Positions 1-12,974 of a DNA stretch of 64,000 nucleotides are shown piece after piece; the first letter of the stretch is position 1; each line of letters opens with the position of its first letter. A program made the position numbers and the translations under genes. This stretch comes from Physcia stellaris (taxonomy: Eukaryota > Ascomycota > Lecanoromycetes > Caliciales > Physciaceae). The stretch covers positions 682,001-746,000 of the forward strand of contig JABSSW010000014.1 in assembly GCA_018902385.1 (NCBI GenBank), in the 5' to 3' direction. The notes beneath the pieces are model-generated. The model saw only the letters and a list, made by a program, of their open reading frames with translations, was not told the DNA's origin and made no database searches.

Positions 1-3000
1 GGTGCGACACCGCCGCACAAAAGTCACCTGCGACTTCTTCCAATTCCCGCTGACCCATGATCTTAGTAGGCGCCTGGATTTCGACCTCGAGCTTATTGCC
101 GGCCAGCGATGTGTTTAGGTACAGTTCTTCCAGCTCCCACCCTGCAAAGTGGCAGGTGACTGGATGCTCACGGCCCTGCATTTTGACGCTTGTCACCCAC
201 TCGTCGCTACCATGGTTCCAAATAGTGCCTAAATTCTGGTCCATAGTCGGCGGCCAGTCGGTGCAATTGAGAACCAGGTCTTTAAGCTGTATGTTTTCGA
301 AGGGCATGCTTTCGACGTCCTGATTGTGTATGAACTGAAAGAGATCTAGCGGTCTCCAATGGGGCTGGACCGTCACTCGGACTGGAAAGAAAGCGAGACA
401 GGGACCAATGACATCCTCATGACTCCCCTGACCTGGTCGACGACCACTTGTGACCTGCAACATGATTATATCCATGGTCGCTATCCTCTTAGCCAGAGTC
501 AGTGCCCACGAGGCTTTAATGAAAGTGGCCATGGTGCATATTTCTGGCAAAGAGTCTAGAGCAATGACCCTTGTCGTCTCTACTGTTCGCTCCTCCGGGC
601 AAAGAGAGCCATTACTACAAGTTGCTCGAAAGCACGTTGGGACTGAGCCGGCAAGAAGATTTCGCCAGTAATCATAACTTCCATTCCGACCGGCATTGGC
701 TGTGGCGTAGAAATATTTGCGGAACTGTCCTCTCTCAGTGATCATCGACCCCGCAAAAGCAGTCTCCCAATCCTTCCAGATTTCTGAAATGCTCCATCCG
801 TCGTAAATAGCGTGAGATATCCGCAGGGTCCAGGTTGTGTGTTCCTTGGTCTTCACAACCAGGATATGGAGCGGTGATGTTCCTGGTGCCGGTAGGTCTG
901 CCTTGGTATTCTCCTCAATCAAAGCCTGGCACATCTCCTCTGTAGAGTGGATTTCCAGACCATACGCCGGCTTTCTGAGAACGACTTGCAGGTCACCGCC
1001 GTCGTGTGGTATGAGAACGGTGCGCAGTATCTCGTGCTTTTCCACCACCTGATCCCAACTCTTCAAGAGCCGGTCAAGATCAACTCCGTTCTCAAACTCA
1101 AATACCATAACTGGACTGCTCCCTTGAATTTCCCAGGTTTGATGCTGAGTGGCAGGAAGCACGTCTACAATGTCGTCTATGTTAATCTGAAAAGGCTTAC
1201 AAATATGCTCTGTCAAGAAAGCGGACGTGTTCGAAACATTCAACAGAGAGAAGGGTGACCACGCCTGCTCATGTTCTTCATTTTCAGTAAGCGGCGTCCA
1301 TTCTTGGGTGAGATCAGACAATACTGGTAGTTTGAAGATCATTTGGACTGTCAGAAGTCTGTGCTTAGAGCGTGCTGCACTCACAAGTCGCATTGCAACT
1401 ACTGAATCACCTCCTAGATGGAAGAAGTTGGAGTTAGAGCCGATGGTGTGGAGGGAAACTCTGAGAACTTCTGCCCACAAATTACTCATTAGATGCTCCT
1501 CGGAGGTTTTTGGAGTCTGCGGCTCCATAAGGTCTTGGCCTGAGTATGCCATCAGATCTTGGATTGTCAGCTCTCCTGCGGCCTGCCGAAGCAGTTTTCT
1601 GTCCGTTTTATCGCTTGCACTTTTTGGCAGGTAACGCACTGGAAGTAGTGCTGATGGTATCATATATGTTGGGAGAATGTTGGCAAGCTCTTGCAACACA
1701 ACCGGAGCCCGTTTCAAACGATATTCTGGTGGTAATATCAAGCCTTCGCTGCCGATGTCAAGCCCAGGATCAGTGCTCACGAAGGCGATGAGGCGAGCAT
1801 CGTCGCCGGCTTTGATGTGTACAACTTCGGCAGCAACTGCCGCTTGATCAAACTGTTTCGAAAGTTGGTACTCAACTTCGCCGAGTTCGACTCGACATCC
1901 CCGCAACTTTACTTGAGTGTCCTTACGGCCTACATAGACGAAAGAACCATCCGGATTGTACTTGACAAGATCACCTGTTCTGAAAAACCTGCACTTGGCG
2001 TCTGGGCGAATTTCCTTCACCCATTGGGGAGCTTCAATGAAAGCTGCCGCAGTTTGGACCGGGTCATGGAAGTATCCTCTTGCTAATACTGGACCCTCTA
2101 CAAGTAGCTCTCCAATCACTCCAATCGGTGCAAGTCTCGTAGGGTCATCAACTTTAACAATCCAAAATAAGCTGCCAAGAGAGTAACCTATGGTATCCAT
2201 AGGTCGTCGGCTAGACGTATCAATGAAATTAGAAGCGCAGATGCAACATTCGGCGGGACCATAGGCTTGGAAGTTTTTAGCATCAGACAGCTTAAAAGGA
2301 CAAATCTGTAGCACATACCATTCACCAGTTTTGCCGATGAACCCCATAATTTCACAACATCCGGATCCATAGGTTCTCCTCCAACGAACAGCATTCGCAT
2401 ACTCGGGATCATGTCAATACTCTTCAATCCAGTCGAGGTCATCAAAGCAAAGTTGCACTGCGTCTTGGAAGCAAATTCTGCGACCCCATTCATCTTTTCG
2501 TCCTTGGAGGGAATACAAATGCAACCACCCGCTATCAAGGTCATCAAGTGCTCGTGGATGAAAATATCGAAAACAGAAGAGGCGAATTGCAGCACTCTGC
2601 AACTCGTCCCCAGACCACAGAAAGCAATGACAGAAAGGAAACCTGATGCTAGCGCTTGATGCTCAATAACGATTCCCTTGGGGGCTTTGGTACTTCCAGA
2701 AGTATAAACGAGAAACGCAGCACTGGTAGAATCCCGCGCCCATTCAGAGTCTACTGATACAGGTAGATCCTCTAGCCATGACCGCGTCAGTGGGATAAAC
2801 TCTATTCCGGCCTCCCATCTTGAGTCGATTTGGGAACCCGCGATCAGGGCGATCTTTGCGTCTACCTCATGGATGATGTGATCGAGACGTTGTTTTGGCT
2901 GGCTTAAGTCGAGGCAAGCACATGTACCTCCGCTCTTTAAGACACCGAGGATAGCCACGGCGGACAGATAGGAGTTGCCAACAAATAGCGGTACCACCAT

Positions 3001-6000
3001 CTCTCGCCTAATACCTAGTTTTTGCAAATGGTTTGCGAGTCGTGATGAGAGGTCATCTAGCTCTGCATAGCTCAATTCTTCAAGCGAGGTGCTGACAGCT
3101 GGAGCCGTTGGATTGGCATCGCACCGCTCTTTGAATAATTCGTGAAGGGTACGATTGACCAATGTAGGCATCGTAGCGTTCCAGCTGCGGATTTTTACGA
3201 TGTCTTGCGGGCTAATCACCTCAATTTCAGCAAGTCGACGGTTGGGATAATTGTATATTTGGTTCAAGACGTGATCAAACTGCCTCAGCATATTGTCCAC
3301 TTGTTCGGATTCAAGCACATTATCATCGATCTCCGCATTGATGATTATTTGTTGCCGATCGTTCGATATTTTGCACTCCAACACAAGACCGAAAGAACCG
3401 AAAGCAAAGCCGGTATATGGCTCTTCAGCACACTCTTTTAACATTTCCACATCATTGCGTACTACTGGTGGTTGAACGACAAGCAAGGTCTGGAAGTCAC
3501 AGGTGTTAGCAATTTCAGGGCTAAGTCTCCGGATATGTTGCAGGCCTGTTTGCTCATAAGGGACCATCGCTATTGCTTGCTCATGGACTCTACCTAGGGC
3601 GTAGTGCACAGATTCTTCATAGTTGAGCCTAAATCGAAGAGGCACTGTAGCAATGGTTGGGCCGATAACGCTCTCAATCCCGCTAACTGGCGCGTTACGA
3701 CCTGTTAGAGTTGTACCGAAAACAAAATCGTCGGACTGCATATAGTCTGCGAGAACCAGAGCCCATGAAAGCCGTATCGAAGTGGAAAGAGTGAATTCGG
3801 AAACGCTATGACCGGACGGTAAGCGTACAAGATGCTTCCTTGACCCAGAAACCCAGGGTGTATACGTCGCCAAACGTTTCACTGGGAATGTCGCAGGTGG
3901 TGCCCCACTAAGCTGCTCCCGCCAGAAAACAAGAGCTTCCTCTTTTTTTGGCTCAAGACGTAACGTACAAAGTTGTTAAACCCAGTCTCTTTGGGGATTT
4001 GCTCTCCGTGGTATGCACGCGTAATATGTTCAAGTAGAATAGACTCCTGCCACCCATCAGTGACTGCATGATGCAGTTTTATTACGATATACTTCGATCC
4101 ATCGCAACCTTCACCTATACAAGCAAAGCAGCTAAGCGAAGAACCGAGACAGAAACTTTCGTTACTATGACCGGAGAGGAAGTCTTCTACTTTCAGGGCT
4201 GTTTCGAGTGTTGGATCCTCTTTAAGCACGACCTGTACCATCCCTACTTGTCCCAACTGCACAATTCGAGTGCGTAGGATGCTATGTGCGCGCACCGTTG
4301 CAATCCAAGCAGCACGTAACCGGGGAAAGTCAATGTTCTTGGGAAGTTCAAATACTGCGCAAGCTACTTGGGATCCTATCTTTCTCATGCTAATTGCCAT
4401 CATTCCTTCCTGTAGTGGGGTACAAGGAAAGATATCCTCGATCTGTGCTTCTCCGACATTGCAGCAGCGAGCTGCTTCGTGGATGGTCGCATTGATATCC
4501 AATTTTCCAAGGAGGCTGAAGGGTGCAACGTGATTCTCTGCGGAATCTTCCGCTTGTAGAACCTCTACTGCCAAAGCCATATCGCAGAGAATTGGACTGC
4601 TCAAGACGTCTGCCATTTTCATGTGCATCCCTTGGGTCCGTGCCGTACTAATGAGCTGCATCGCTGAAACAGAGTCACCACCAAGCCGGAAGAAATGATC
4701 GTTCAGTCCTATGTTAGCCGCTTGCATACCCAGCGCGGTAGCCCAAAGGTTCTGTAATAAGCGCTGAGTATCTGTGGCCGGCATTATCTTGACAGTTGTT
4801 CGTACGGTCTCAAATTCAGACAGTTGTGCGCGTGACATTTCGCCGATAGTGGAGCGTAATGCTTTCCGGTCAATTTTCAACGATGGAAGCAGCCAGGGCA
4901 TCCTGGACAGCTTAACAACCACGCTCGGGACCATATATGCTGGCAATACTTTCGATATCGATGACTTTAATTTCATCCCGATGTCTCGAATCTCATTGTC
5001 AGGAGACATGATGAGCGGCCCATTGGAAGCACTCGATTCTTGCTCTATCTCGAGACCTCGACCAGGCATCTTGACAAACACCACAAGTAGATTTGTGTCG
5101 GGAGCATCCGCCGCTGCGCAAACTTCCGCAACAACCTCAATACCACCACCCAAGCGAGCTAATATGGCGTGTGTATGGTTTTCAACTTCACCCAATTCGA
5201 AACGTTGCCCTCTTATCTTCCTCTGTGTATCTTTGCGCCCTAAGAAGTGGATGCACCCGTTTTCATCATAACGTACCAAGTCGCCAGTCATGTACCCACG
5301 ACTTTGCACGCCATCTCGACTGTCATGCTCAGTACTCACCCACGTGAGGTCAGGGATGAAGGCTTCCGCCTTTTTCGTTGAATTGTTCAAGTATCCGCAT
5401 CCTACAATTGGTCCTTGGATGACTAGTTCCCCTACAACCCCAATGGGCACCAATTCATGCATGTCAGAGTCTATGACCCAAGTTGCACACCCAAGCCCTC
5501 GGCCAATTGAAACTCTGTCAGGTCGGCTTCCTTTCTCATATCTCATGGCGGTGGCTGTGCACGTGCACTCGGTTGGACCATACGTATGGATTACCGGAAT
5601 GTACTCCGTCCACTTTTTCAAGACAGCAAGGCCTATAGATTCACCACCGACCATCAACATTTCTAGTGTTGGAGTTCTTAACGGATCAAGTACTCGCGCC
5701 AATGCAGGAGTTGCGTGCATCGTCGTCGCTGCCATGGCGGTCAACGTAGCTTCCGGTCTCTCTATCCGATCCGCTTCCGATGGTACACACACACACCCTC
5801 CTGCCATCAAAGTTGATAGAACGCAATAAATGGACATGTCCCACGCATATGAACAAAAGTCGAACATCCTAGTTCCGGAGTCGAAGCCAAGATAAGACGA
5901 CGCAGCTATTGACGCCGAGGTGAAATTGGCGTGGGAGATAATGGCGCCCGCTGGTTTGCCTGTGCTTCCCGAGGTGAAAATAATGCAGAGGCGATCAGAT

Positions 6001-6500
6001 GGATCAGTGACCCAACAACGAATATCGAAATCCGGTAAGACTTGTAGGGTCTGCGCACCCTCGCTCACTACGGCAATGCGAGGACCTTCCAAACGCTCTG
6101 CCAAGTCAAGCTTTGATTTGGAGCTTAAGAGCAATGGCGCGTCCAGCTGAGATATGATGTCTTTCAAACGTGCCTCGGGAAGTGTCACGTCGAGCTGAAC
6201 AAAAGCTGCACCTGCCTTCATCACTCCAAGCAACGCAACAGTGGCATACATTGACTTTTCGAACAATAAAGGTATTATGACGCCTCGCCCGAGCCCTTCT
6301 CTCCGTAGCCAAGTAGCAAGATACAGTGATGCATCATCAAGTTCTTTGTAAGTCAATTGACCGTCCCAAGACTCCACTGCTGTCGCGTCTGGGTTTGCCA
6401 AAACTGCTTTTTCAATATGCTCATGAACGCAGCCATCTTTGGCTCTGGGCACATCGGAGTTCCATTCCAATATCTTTGCTCTATCGGAGTGACACAGCAT
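1..6500 (-). CDS. Two-module non-ribosomal peptide synthetase, A-T-C-A-T-C (3' end outside window)
   Basis: Large cytosolic enzyme that activates and joins two amino-acid-like units. Reading 6500 downward: adenylation domain 1 has TSGSTGKPAG (A3), TYGPTEC (A5), TGDLVRY (A7) and a Lys in A10. Carrier 1 has FFRLGGDSV near 4680. Condensation domain 1 has the intact motif HHAVTDG. Adenylation domain 2 (about 3170-1590) has TSGSTKAPKG and NAYGPAEC, the latter restored by a 53-bp intron (2266-2318) that explains the apparent stop at 2188. Carrier 2 has FFHLGGDSV near 1420. A final C domain carries SHAIYDGWS near 805 and runs open to base 1, close to its usual C-terminus. Start 6500 is the first in-frame ATG, with TGA four codons upstream. 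The protein starts right at the A-domain core, with no leading C domain. One frame break lies at the 7-A run near 3935. Product unknown. Confidence 0.9.
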
Positions 6501-7258
6501 CCTCGGCGCTCAAGAAGTTCGACGAGGATCGAAATTGATTGAGAACTACGAACGAAATTATGGGATGAGCAAGTATGTTGAGAATGACTGGGGATATATG
6601 GGGTTGGATCACTACCGTATCTCGTTCTCAAGAGCCTCTTATTTTCACAAATCCCGTACGCATTTCCTTGAAGACTTCTTCGTACTGCCATATACGCAGT
6701 CATTCTTCTTTGGTCCTAATGGGTGGTCCTTTCGCTGCGGGGTCATGACTCATGTCGACACAAGTGATTGTAAATTACATTAGTGGAGGGCACGAAGTTG
6801 AAAGAGCGACAATCAGAAATCCTGCGGGCTTTGTGGAGAAGCTGCTGGGAAATGGCCAGGAAGCATTGGAGGATGCCGGTCTGAGTCCATGCGAACGCGA
6901 AGTTCACAATTAGCATAGTGTACGATGAGGTCGCCCACTCGGTCAGTCTCTTTTTAGGAGTGTGGGGAATGCTCACAGTGCTGGTTGCCGACCATGTCCG
7001 AAGGCAGATTTGCGGGAGAGGACGATGCAGAGTTACCATAAGGAGTCCATGCGAAAGGTCTCGCCAATTGGGTGGCATCCAAGCCGGAAGTGGATGTAGT
7101 GTAAGTGGTGGTCGCTTTGCGGGCATTGCAGACTGTAAGAAGAACACCCTCGTATGTGCATAGCAGGGCTTTGCGTCGAGCACGAAGCGGCAATTCCTGT
7201 TGTCCATCCGTTCTAACGATCAAGCTGTACAATCTAATCCTAAAACATCGAAGGTGTG
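6501..7258. other. NRPS upstream region, no gene assigned
   Basis: Normal-GC sequence between the NRPS start and the retroelement, expected to hold the NRPS promoter and 5' leader. Two overlapping minus-strand frames (6743-7207 and 6954-7232) are open but show no recognisable domain and no C-domain motif, so I do not call them genes. A small upstream frame starts at the minus-strand ATG near 6750. Nothing else is evident. Confidence 0.5.
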
Positions 7259-7481
7259 TGTTAGAGGGAAGGAACGAGGAAACTGGTAATTGGTCAATAA
7301 GCGAGACGTCACGTGACGCATCTTAATTGCTTGGCAATAGATCTACTAGAAAATCGCCCGTAGCACATTTGCAAATAAAACATAACAAACATTTTCAAAA
7401 TCATTCGATCAAATTCACGTTACATTTTTTATTAATGATTTATTTTGCAATTTTTACGTATTGCTAAAAATTTCATTTTCT
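7259..7481 (+). repeat. 5' long terminal repeat
   Basis: Aligns without gaps to 15152-15374. From 7259 to 7358 this copy keeps G or C at all 16 sites where the other LTR has A or T. From 7380 onward it carries A or T at all 8 sites where the other copy keeps G or C. The outer half is therefore clean and the inner half mutated. The sequence right after it is not an obvious tRNA primer site. Confidence 0.88.
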
Positions 7482-8480
7482 GATGATCATTCTGAGAAAA
7501 AAATTGCTAGAAAAAATTTTCGTTGAACGTTTTTCTAGTTTTTCGATCGAAATAACAAAATCGATCATTTTATTACACAACAATCACGTTTCATTGAATA
7601 TCAAAAATCAATATCAAGCATTCAAAACACATAGCGAATAAAAATATCAAATTATAGCATCATACAAAATCATAAAAATGCGTTGTTACAAACAACGTAC
7701 TAAAACACTCAAGATGTTATTTGAGAAAAATATCGAATCGAACATATCGAATTTTAAATTCAGCATTCAATTCAAATCAAAAACATCAAAAAATTCAATA
7801 TTACATTATCAAATGATGTAAATCAGTTATTATAGAACGCAAAAAGCAAACGCACGTTAAACATCAAATAAAAATAAAATCATAAAACAACGAAAACGCA
7901 AAATCATTCGATTGAAACGTTAAACATTATCAGACATTCGAAATCAAAATTTCAGCATTTCATACTTTTCAAATCATTTATCATTTCGATATTTGTATCA
8001 AATATTATTTGATTTTCAATCAATTTGTTTTTGTGTTTACACGCTCATTGTTCGGATTGCGATCATCGAAAATCGTACGAAATCGATATCAATCAACGAT
8101 TTCATTGTATCAAATGTAATTTGTGATCGAAAACATACGATATATTTTATCACTCAAACGAAAACGAAAAACAAAATTCAAATCAATTCACAATCAAATT
8201 CAACGATTTTCATATCACATTTATCAATAATTTAAATTCTATTTTTATTTTTTCGCAATTTACATCGTCAAAATTCGTCACAAACAACGCAATCATTATG
8301 TCGATCAAATTCAAATATATCATTTTCGACGAAAAAGAAAACGAAAAACGCTGAATTGCGAAATTCAAAAACGAATTTTTTGAAAATTTTTCGAATAAAA
8401 AGTGAATTGAAACAGTTTGAACATTGTTCGAAAACGATACAAAAAAATGAACAAATATCAACGACGATGTTAAAAACATC

Positions 8481-9404
8481 GTGATCAAAAAAAATTTCAT
8501 TGCAATCGATAAAATCGAATTCATTCGTTTTATTGAATATGAATATTTCGACAAAAATAAAAAAAACACAACGAAAACAAAACGTGAACACGATTACAAT
8601 TTGAAATTTCAATCGATTCAACAAAAAAAAAACGAAATTTTGAAAAATTATTACAAACGTACAGTCGAATTGTTCAAAAAATTCGACGACAAAAACGTTT
8701 CGATCGTGAAATCATTGAATATTTTGAAATTTTTTTTTTTCAAGAATATTATCGCGTATTACATCAAAAATATACGTGACGAAAAATTGCAAACAGAAAT
8801 TTATGTCAAACATGACGAAAACATTGAAATTCGTAATTTTTATGAAATTTGCACGTTTGCAAAAAAATTTTTCGAATTCAAAAACGTCAAAAAAATATCA
8901 AATCAAGAAAATCGAAAAGAAACGCAACGAAAAATTGACATTTTTCGATAAAAAATTCATGATCATCAAAGTCGAAAATTTCAATTCGAATACATCGATT
9001 CAAATTTTACAATTTCAAATGATCATTTTGAAATATGTTATCGAATTTATTTTTTCGATTAATCGTTTTACGAATTTTCGACGTATTCGAAATAATGATC
9101 GAATTCAAAATATAATCAATGATTTTGCAACAAATTCGTTGATTCGACATCAACAAAAATTTTTTTCACAAAATTTTCGATTCGAACAAGAACATAATCA
9201 ATTTTCATTTTTTGTTTCAATTGTAAATACATATCAATCGAAAAAATGAATCGATGAGCAACGTGCGCAAAAAAATCGAAATTTCGAAACAAATAAACAT
9301 CAACATTCGAATTCACTTTTCAACGAAATTCAAATATACAACAAAAAGAACACGATCATTGATGTTTCAAATGCGATTTAATTGATTATCATGAAAATCA
9401 ATGC
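8481..9404 (+). pseudogene. Gag-like remnant of the LTR element
   Basis: The first plus-strand reading frame after the 5' LTR (8481-8951), with an overlapping frame to 9249. The early part (residues 55-115) has the polar helical character and NYYKRTVELF-type segment seen in fungal retroelement gag proteins. A Cys-rich patch at 9363-9404 (C-x2-C ... H ... C) could be a decayed zinc knuckle, but its spacing is not canonical. Composition is extremely rich in Lys, Asn, Ile and Phe because of C-to-T mutation. The order upstream of protease and RT supports the call more than sequence similarity does. Confidence 0.55.
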
Positions 9405-10346
9405 AATTGTTCGACTTATCAACAAATAATTCATGCAAAACGACGTTTTATTTGAAAAACAACGAATTATAATTTTTCGACATTTCGTAATGCATTTAAA
9501 AAAATTTATACGATTTCATTTTCATTTCAAATAACATACAATTCGATCATTTCAAAAACAACAAAATATCGAACGTGATCATCAATCAACAACGAGAATA
9601 TAATTCAATCATTTTCGCAATTTGCAATGAATCAAATCACGTATTATAACGAAATTCATGATCGTGATTTTTTTTCGAAAATTGCAACATTTGCATCAAC
9701 ATTTATTGTCTCATTAAAGCATATTGATCGTATGTTTCAGTTCAAATAATATAAAATTGAACATGATTTTAATTGCAATTCACTGAAATATGCTTTTGAA
9801 ATGTTTGATTCAAAATATTTATTTGAAATGTCTGATTACGATAATTTTGAAATAAAAATTCTCACATTTCGCGAAATTAACAAAATTAATTTCGTCATTT
9901 TATTTCACGAAAAATTCGATGACTCGATCGTGTTATTCAACGTTATGAAAACACGCAAACGTCAAAAAAAAAACAACAACAACTCAAATACTGATGAAAA
10001 CATTCAACAAAAACGTATTGTCGATTTTTCTGTCGATAAATTCAAAAAAAAAAAAAAAAAACAAAAAAAAATCAAAAAAATGATGAAATCGATTTCGAAA
10101 ATGAAAAAAAAATTTGAAATCAATGTAAAAAACATTTTCATGAACAACATGATTATTTTATCTGTCATGCATTTGTATCAATTTTCATTTCATTTTCGTG
10201 ACGAAACAAAACGTTTTATCATCGCTTTTCGAAAATCACGCACGAAAAAAGCAAAAATCATTCAAATCGCAAATATTCAAATCGTCAACACGAATTTCGT
10301 CGAAATCGATGAAAACAAAAACAACAAATGAATTACTAAAAAGTAT

Positions 10347-10643
10347 TTGCGAACAATCAATGAATCATTCAACGTTTTTTATGTATTCATTAATTGCAAT
10401 AAATTTGACAAAAAAAATTTTTTAATCATTAAAATATTTTTCGACATGATCAAAATTGATCAAAAATCGAATTTGATTATAATCAATCAAAAATTGATGA
10501 ATGATTTAAATTTAAAAATGTATTTTGTTATCAAAATCGATTTTCGAAATATTCGAATGATCGTGATCAATGATAATCATCACAAATTTCATTATTTCGT
10601 TATTTTTCACGTTCACGTCGAAAACATCACTCGAAAAATTTGA
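10347..10643 (+). pseudogene. Retroelement aspartic protease-like remnant
   Basis: A 98-residue frame between the gag-like and RT regions. Around residues 36-55 it reads IDQKSNLIIINQKLMNDL, which resembles the catalytic D-[ST/Q]-G-[SA] strand and following helix of LTR-element proteases, with the Gly replaced by Lys. Gly-to-Lys needs two G-to-A changes in GA-type contexts, matching the mutation pattern of the element. The Lys-rich frame just upstream (9801-10331) is probably the gag-pol linker, but nothing in it is recognisable. Confidence 0.45.
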
Positions 10644-11940
10644 ATTTTCGTCAATTCGAATCATAATCGAATTCAATTGTTGTTAAAATTTTCATGATTG
10701 CATTCGATTTCAACAATGATGAATATACAGAAAAAAAAAATTATCATTGATGACAAAATTACGAATAAAACAACGAAACTTATCAATGTTTCGAAACTAA
10801 TTGAAAAACACATGAAAAATTTTTCGAATCATGCAAAAAAACAACATTTAAAAATCGTCAAAAAAAAAATTATCAAAAACATTATCAAGCGATTCAAGAT
10901 CATCGTGCAACGTGTTCGAAATATGAATATCGATGAAAAATTAAATTCGAACGAATACGATGCATCGAAATCAAATACGAAAAATGAAATTATCGAATCA
11001 AATGATTATGAGAATTTTCAATAAATTTTGTTGACGATTTTAAAGAAAATTCACGTGTAAAATTCAAAAAAACATTACAACATTTTCAAAAAAACGTTAT
11101 ATCAATTCGTTGATTTTTGCATCGATTACATCAATGCAAATATCGAATCATGTGATTTTTCATCTCGATGAAATGATCAATCAAAAAACAGCATTCGAAT
11201 ATTTAACGTCGCTTTCAACATTGCTCAAGATTTCGAAAATAGTTCGCAATGTCGTTGTGATATTGAATACGTCTGTTTATTGCATTGAAACGATCAGAAA
11301 AATTCATTTCTTTATCGTTTTGTTCTTAAACAAACTGAAAATACAAAAATCGAATATGATTGCAAATGTTCAAACGATAAAACATGTATTTTTCATTGAA
11401 ACGAGCAAAAAAATAAAGTCGAAAAAATTTTCTTATCACGAATCAACAACGTCAATTTTATTTCTATGAAATTTGTTGATTTCAAAATTTTTTTTACAAT
11501 TCGACGAATAACTCGACGAAAGTTGAATATCAATCAATTCAACGAATTGTTGAAAAAATGAATCAAAAACGAAAAAATCACATTGAGATTTGCAATTTCA
11601 GATTTTGCATTTCGCTTTAAAATTTTACAACTCATATGAACGTATCGTGATGTAAAAGCAAAAAAATTTAAAAAAATATCGATCATTGATTTCATCGTAC
11701 ATCGAGTCATTTTTCGTTTTGATTTGAAATTTTACAATGCGAAACAACATCGATTTATTTCAGATAAAAAGTGATGATATCAGATTATCATTCAGAAAAA
11801 TATCGAAATCGATATGTACGAACGTACAGTCATCGCAAATGATCGTATTTCACAATAAAAAATCGCATCTGTATTAATATCAAAAGCGAATCAAACAGAA
11901 TCGAAATTCACGTTCAATTATCATTTCGTGTATAAAAAAT

Positions 11941-12344
11941 TCGTCGAAAATTTGATGAAATTCGCACAACGTATACACGATTTATTAGAACGATCAAATT
12001 ATCGAACGTTCTTTGCGACTGATATGAAACATGATTATTGAAATGTAACAATTCATTTCGAAAATCGTCATTATTTGATTTTTCACGTATTTGAAATCGA
12101 TCAATTACAATCAATTCGCATGTCACAAAATATCAAAACGTTTTCGTTTACATTTATCGAACTAATCAACATCGTATTCGAATTTATATCAAAATCGTTT
12201 TCAAAATCATCATTGTTGCATGCGATAATACACACGACGTCATCGAACATATTTTTTTACATCGACGATATTTTCGACGATCATAAAATTTTCGAAAAAC
12301 AATATCATTTTCTAAAATATCATTTTTTTTTTAAATTATTGTGA
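11941..12344 (+). pseudogene. Reverse transcriptase core remnant
   Basis: One plus-strand frame shows successive RT signatures: a segment ATDMKHDY with the first catalytic Asp near 12020, a QLQSIRMSQ segment near 12105 where gypsy elements have a conserved RMPQG-type motif, and FYIDDIF near 12260 carrying the two catalytic Asp residues (YxDD box). A TGA directly follows ATDMKHDY where family members have Trp, consistent with TGG to TGA. Catalytic residues survive but the frame does not. Confidence 0.8.
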
Positions 12345-12623
12345 TCATTAATGAAAATTTCACTTTTCAAACTGAAAATCGAAATCACAAAATTCAAAAC
12401 ATTCGATCAAATATATCGAATCGATGAAATATTAAACGTCAAACAGAAATTCATTGATAAAATACGCAATTGATCAATTTTTCAAAACGTTATCGCAATA
12501 CGAAATTTTCTAAAAACAATACAATTTACGAAACGTTGAATACGAAATTTCGATGAATTTCAGAAATCACTTCAACGTTTTTGCGACAATAAAATCGAAT
12601 GACGATGATCAAAATCAAAAAAT

Positions 12624-12974
12624 TTGTCGTTTCAAATATTGAGACAATTGTGTTCTAACGTAATGAACATGTTCGATCATGATTTTTCGTTGTTTTGCGA
12701 AACATACACAAACGCATCGACATATGATGAAAATATTTACATTCGTCAATTGCAAAAAAATGAAATGAAATTTATTTTTTATGATTGTATTGCATTCAAT
12801 ATCACGCAACGCAATTACGATACGTACAAACGAAAATTGTATATCATAATTCATTTCATCAAGAAATACGAACACATTTTTGATTTCTTGAAACGCAATA
12901 CGATATACACGAATCATAAATTTCTGATAAGTTTCATCAACGTTCAAAAGCACGAAAATATATATGCTCGTTAA
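12624..12974 (+). pseudogene. RNase H domain remnant
   Basis: A 116-residue frame downstream of RT in the position expected for the gypsy RNase H. Recognisable pieces are FCET near residue 25, IYIRQLQ near residue 38, the central segment NITQRNYDTYKRKLY and, near the end, TNHKFL, where the family usually has T-D-H-x-x-L. The Asp-to-Asn change in that last piece fits a G-to-A transition. The domain is probably inactive. Confidence 0.7.

Noticed and set aside
2188-2320. Stop codon in NRPS module 2 that would truncate the A domain before A5
   Set aside because: A 53-bp GT-AG intron with a branch-like GCTAAA removes it and restores NAYGPAEC in frame.
3930-3945. Programmed -1 frameshifting as the preferred explanation of the NRPS break
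   Set aside because: The heptamer fits, but similar one-base breaks at unrelated runs in essential genes make a consensus error simpler.
6743-7232. Two overlapping minus-strand frames as an upstream NRPS exon or separate gene
   Set aside because: No C-domain or other motif, no convincing splice link, and both frames look equally random.
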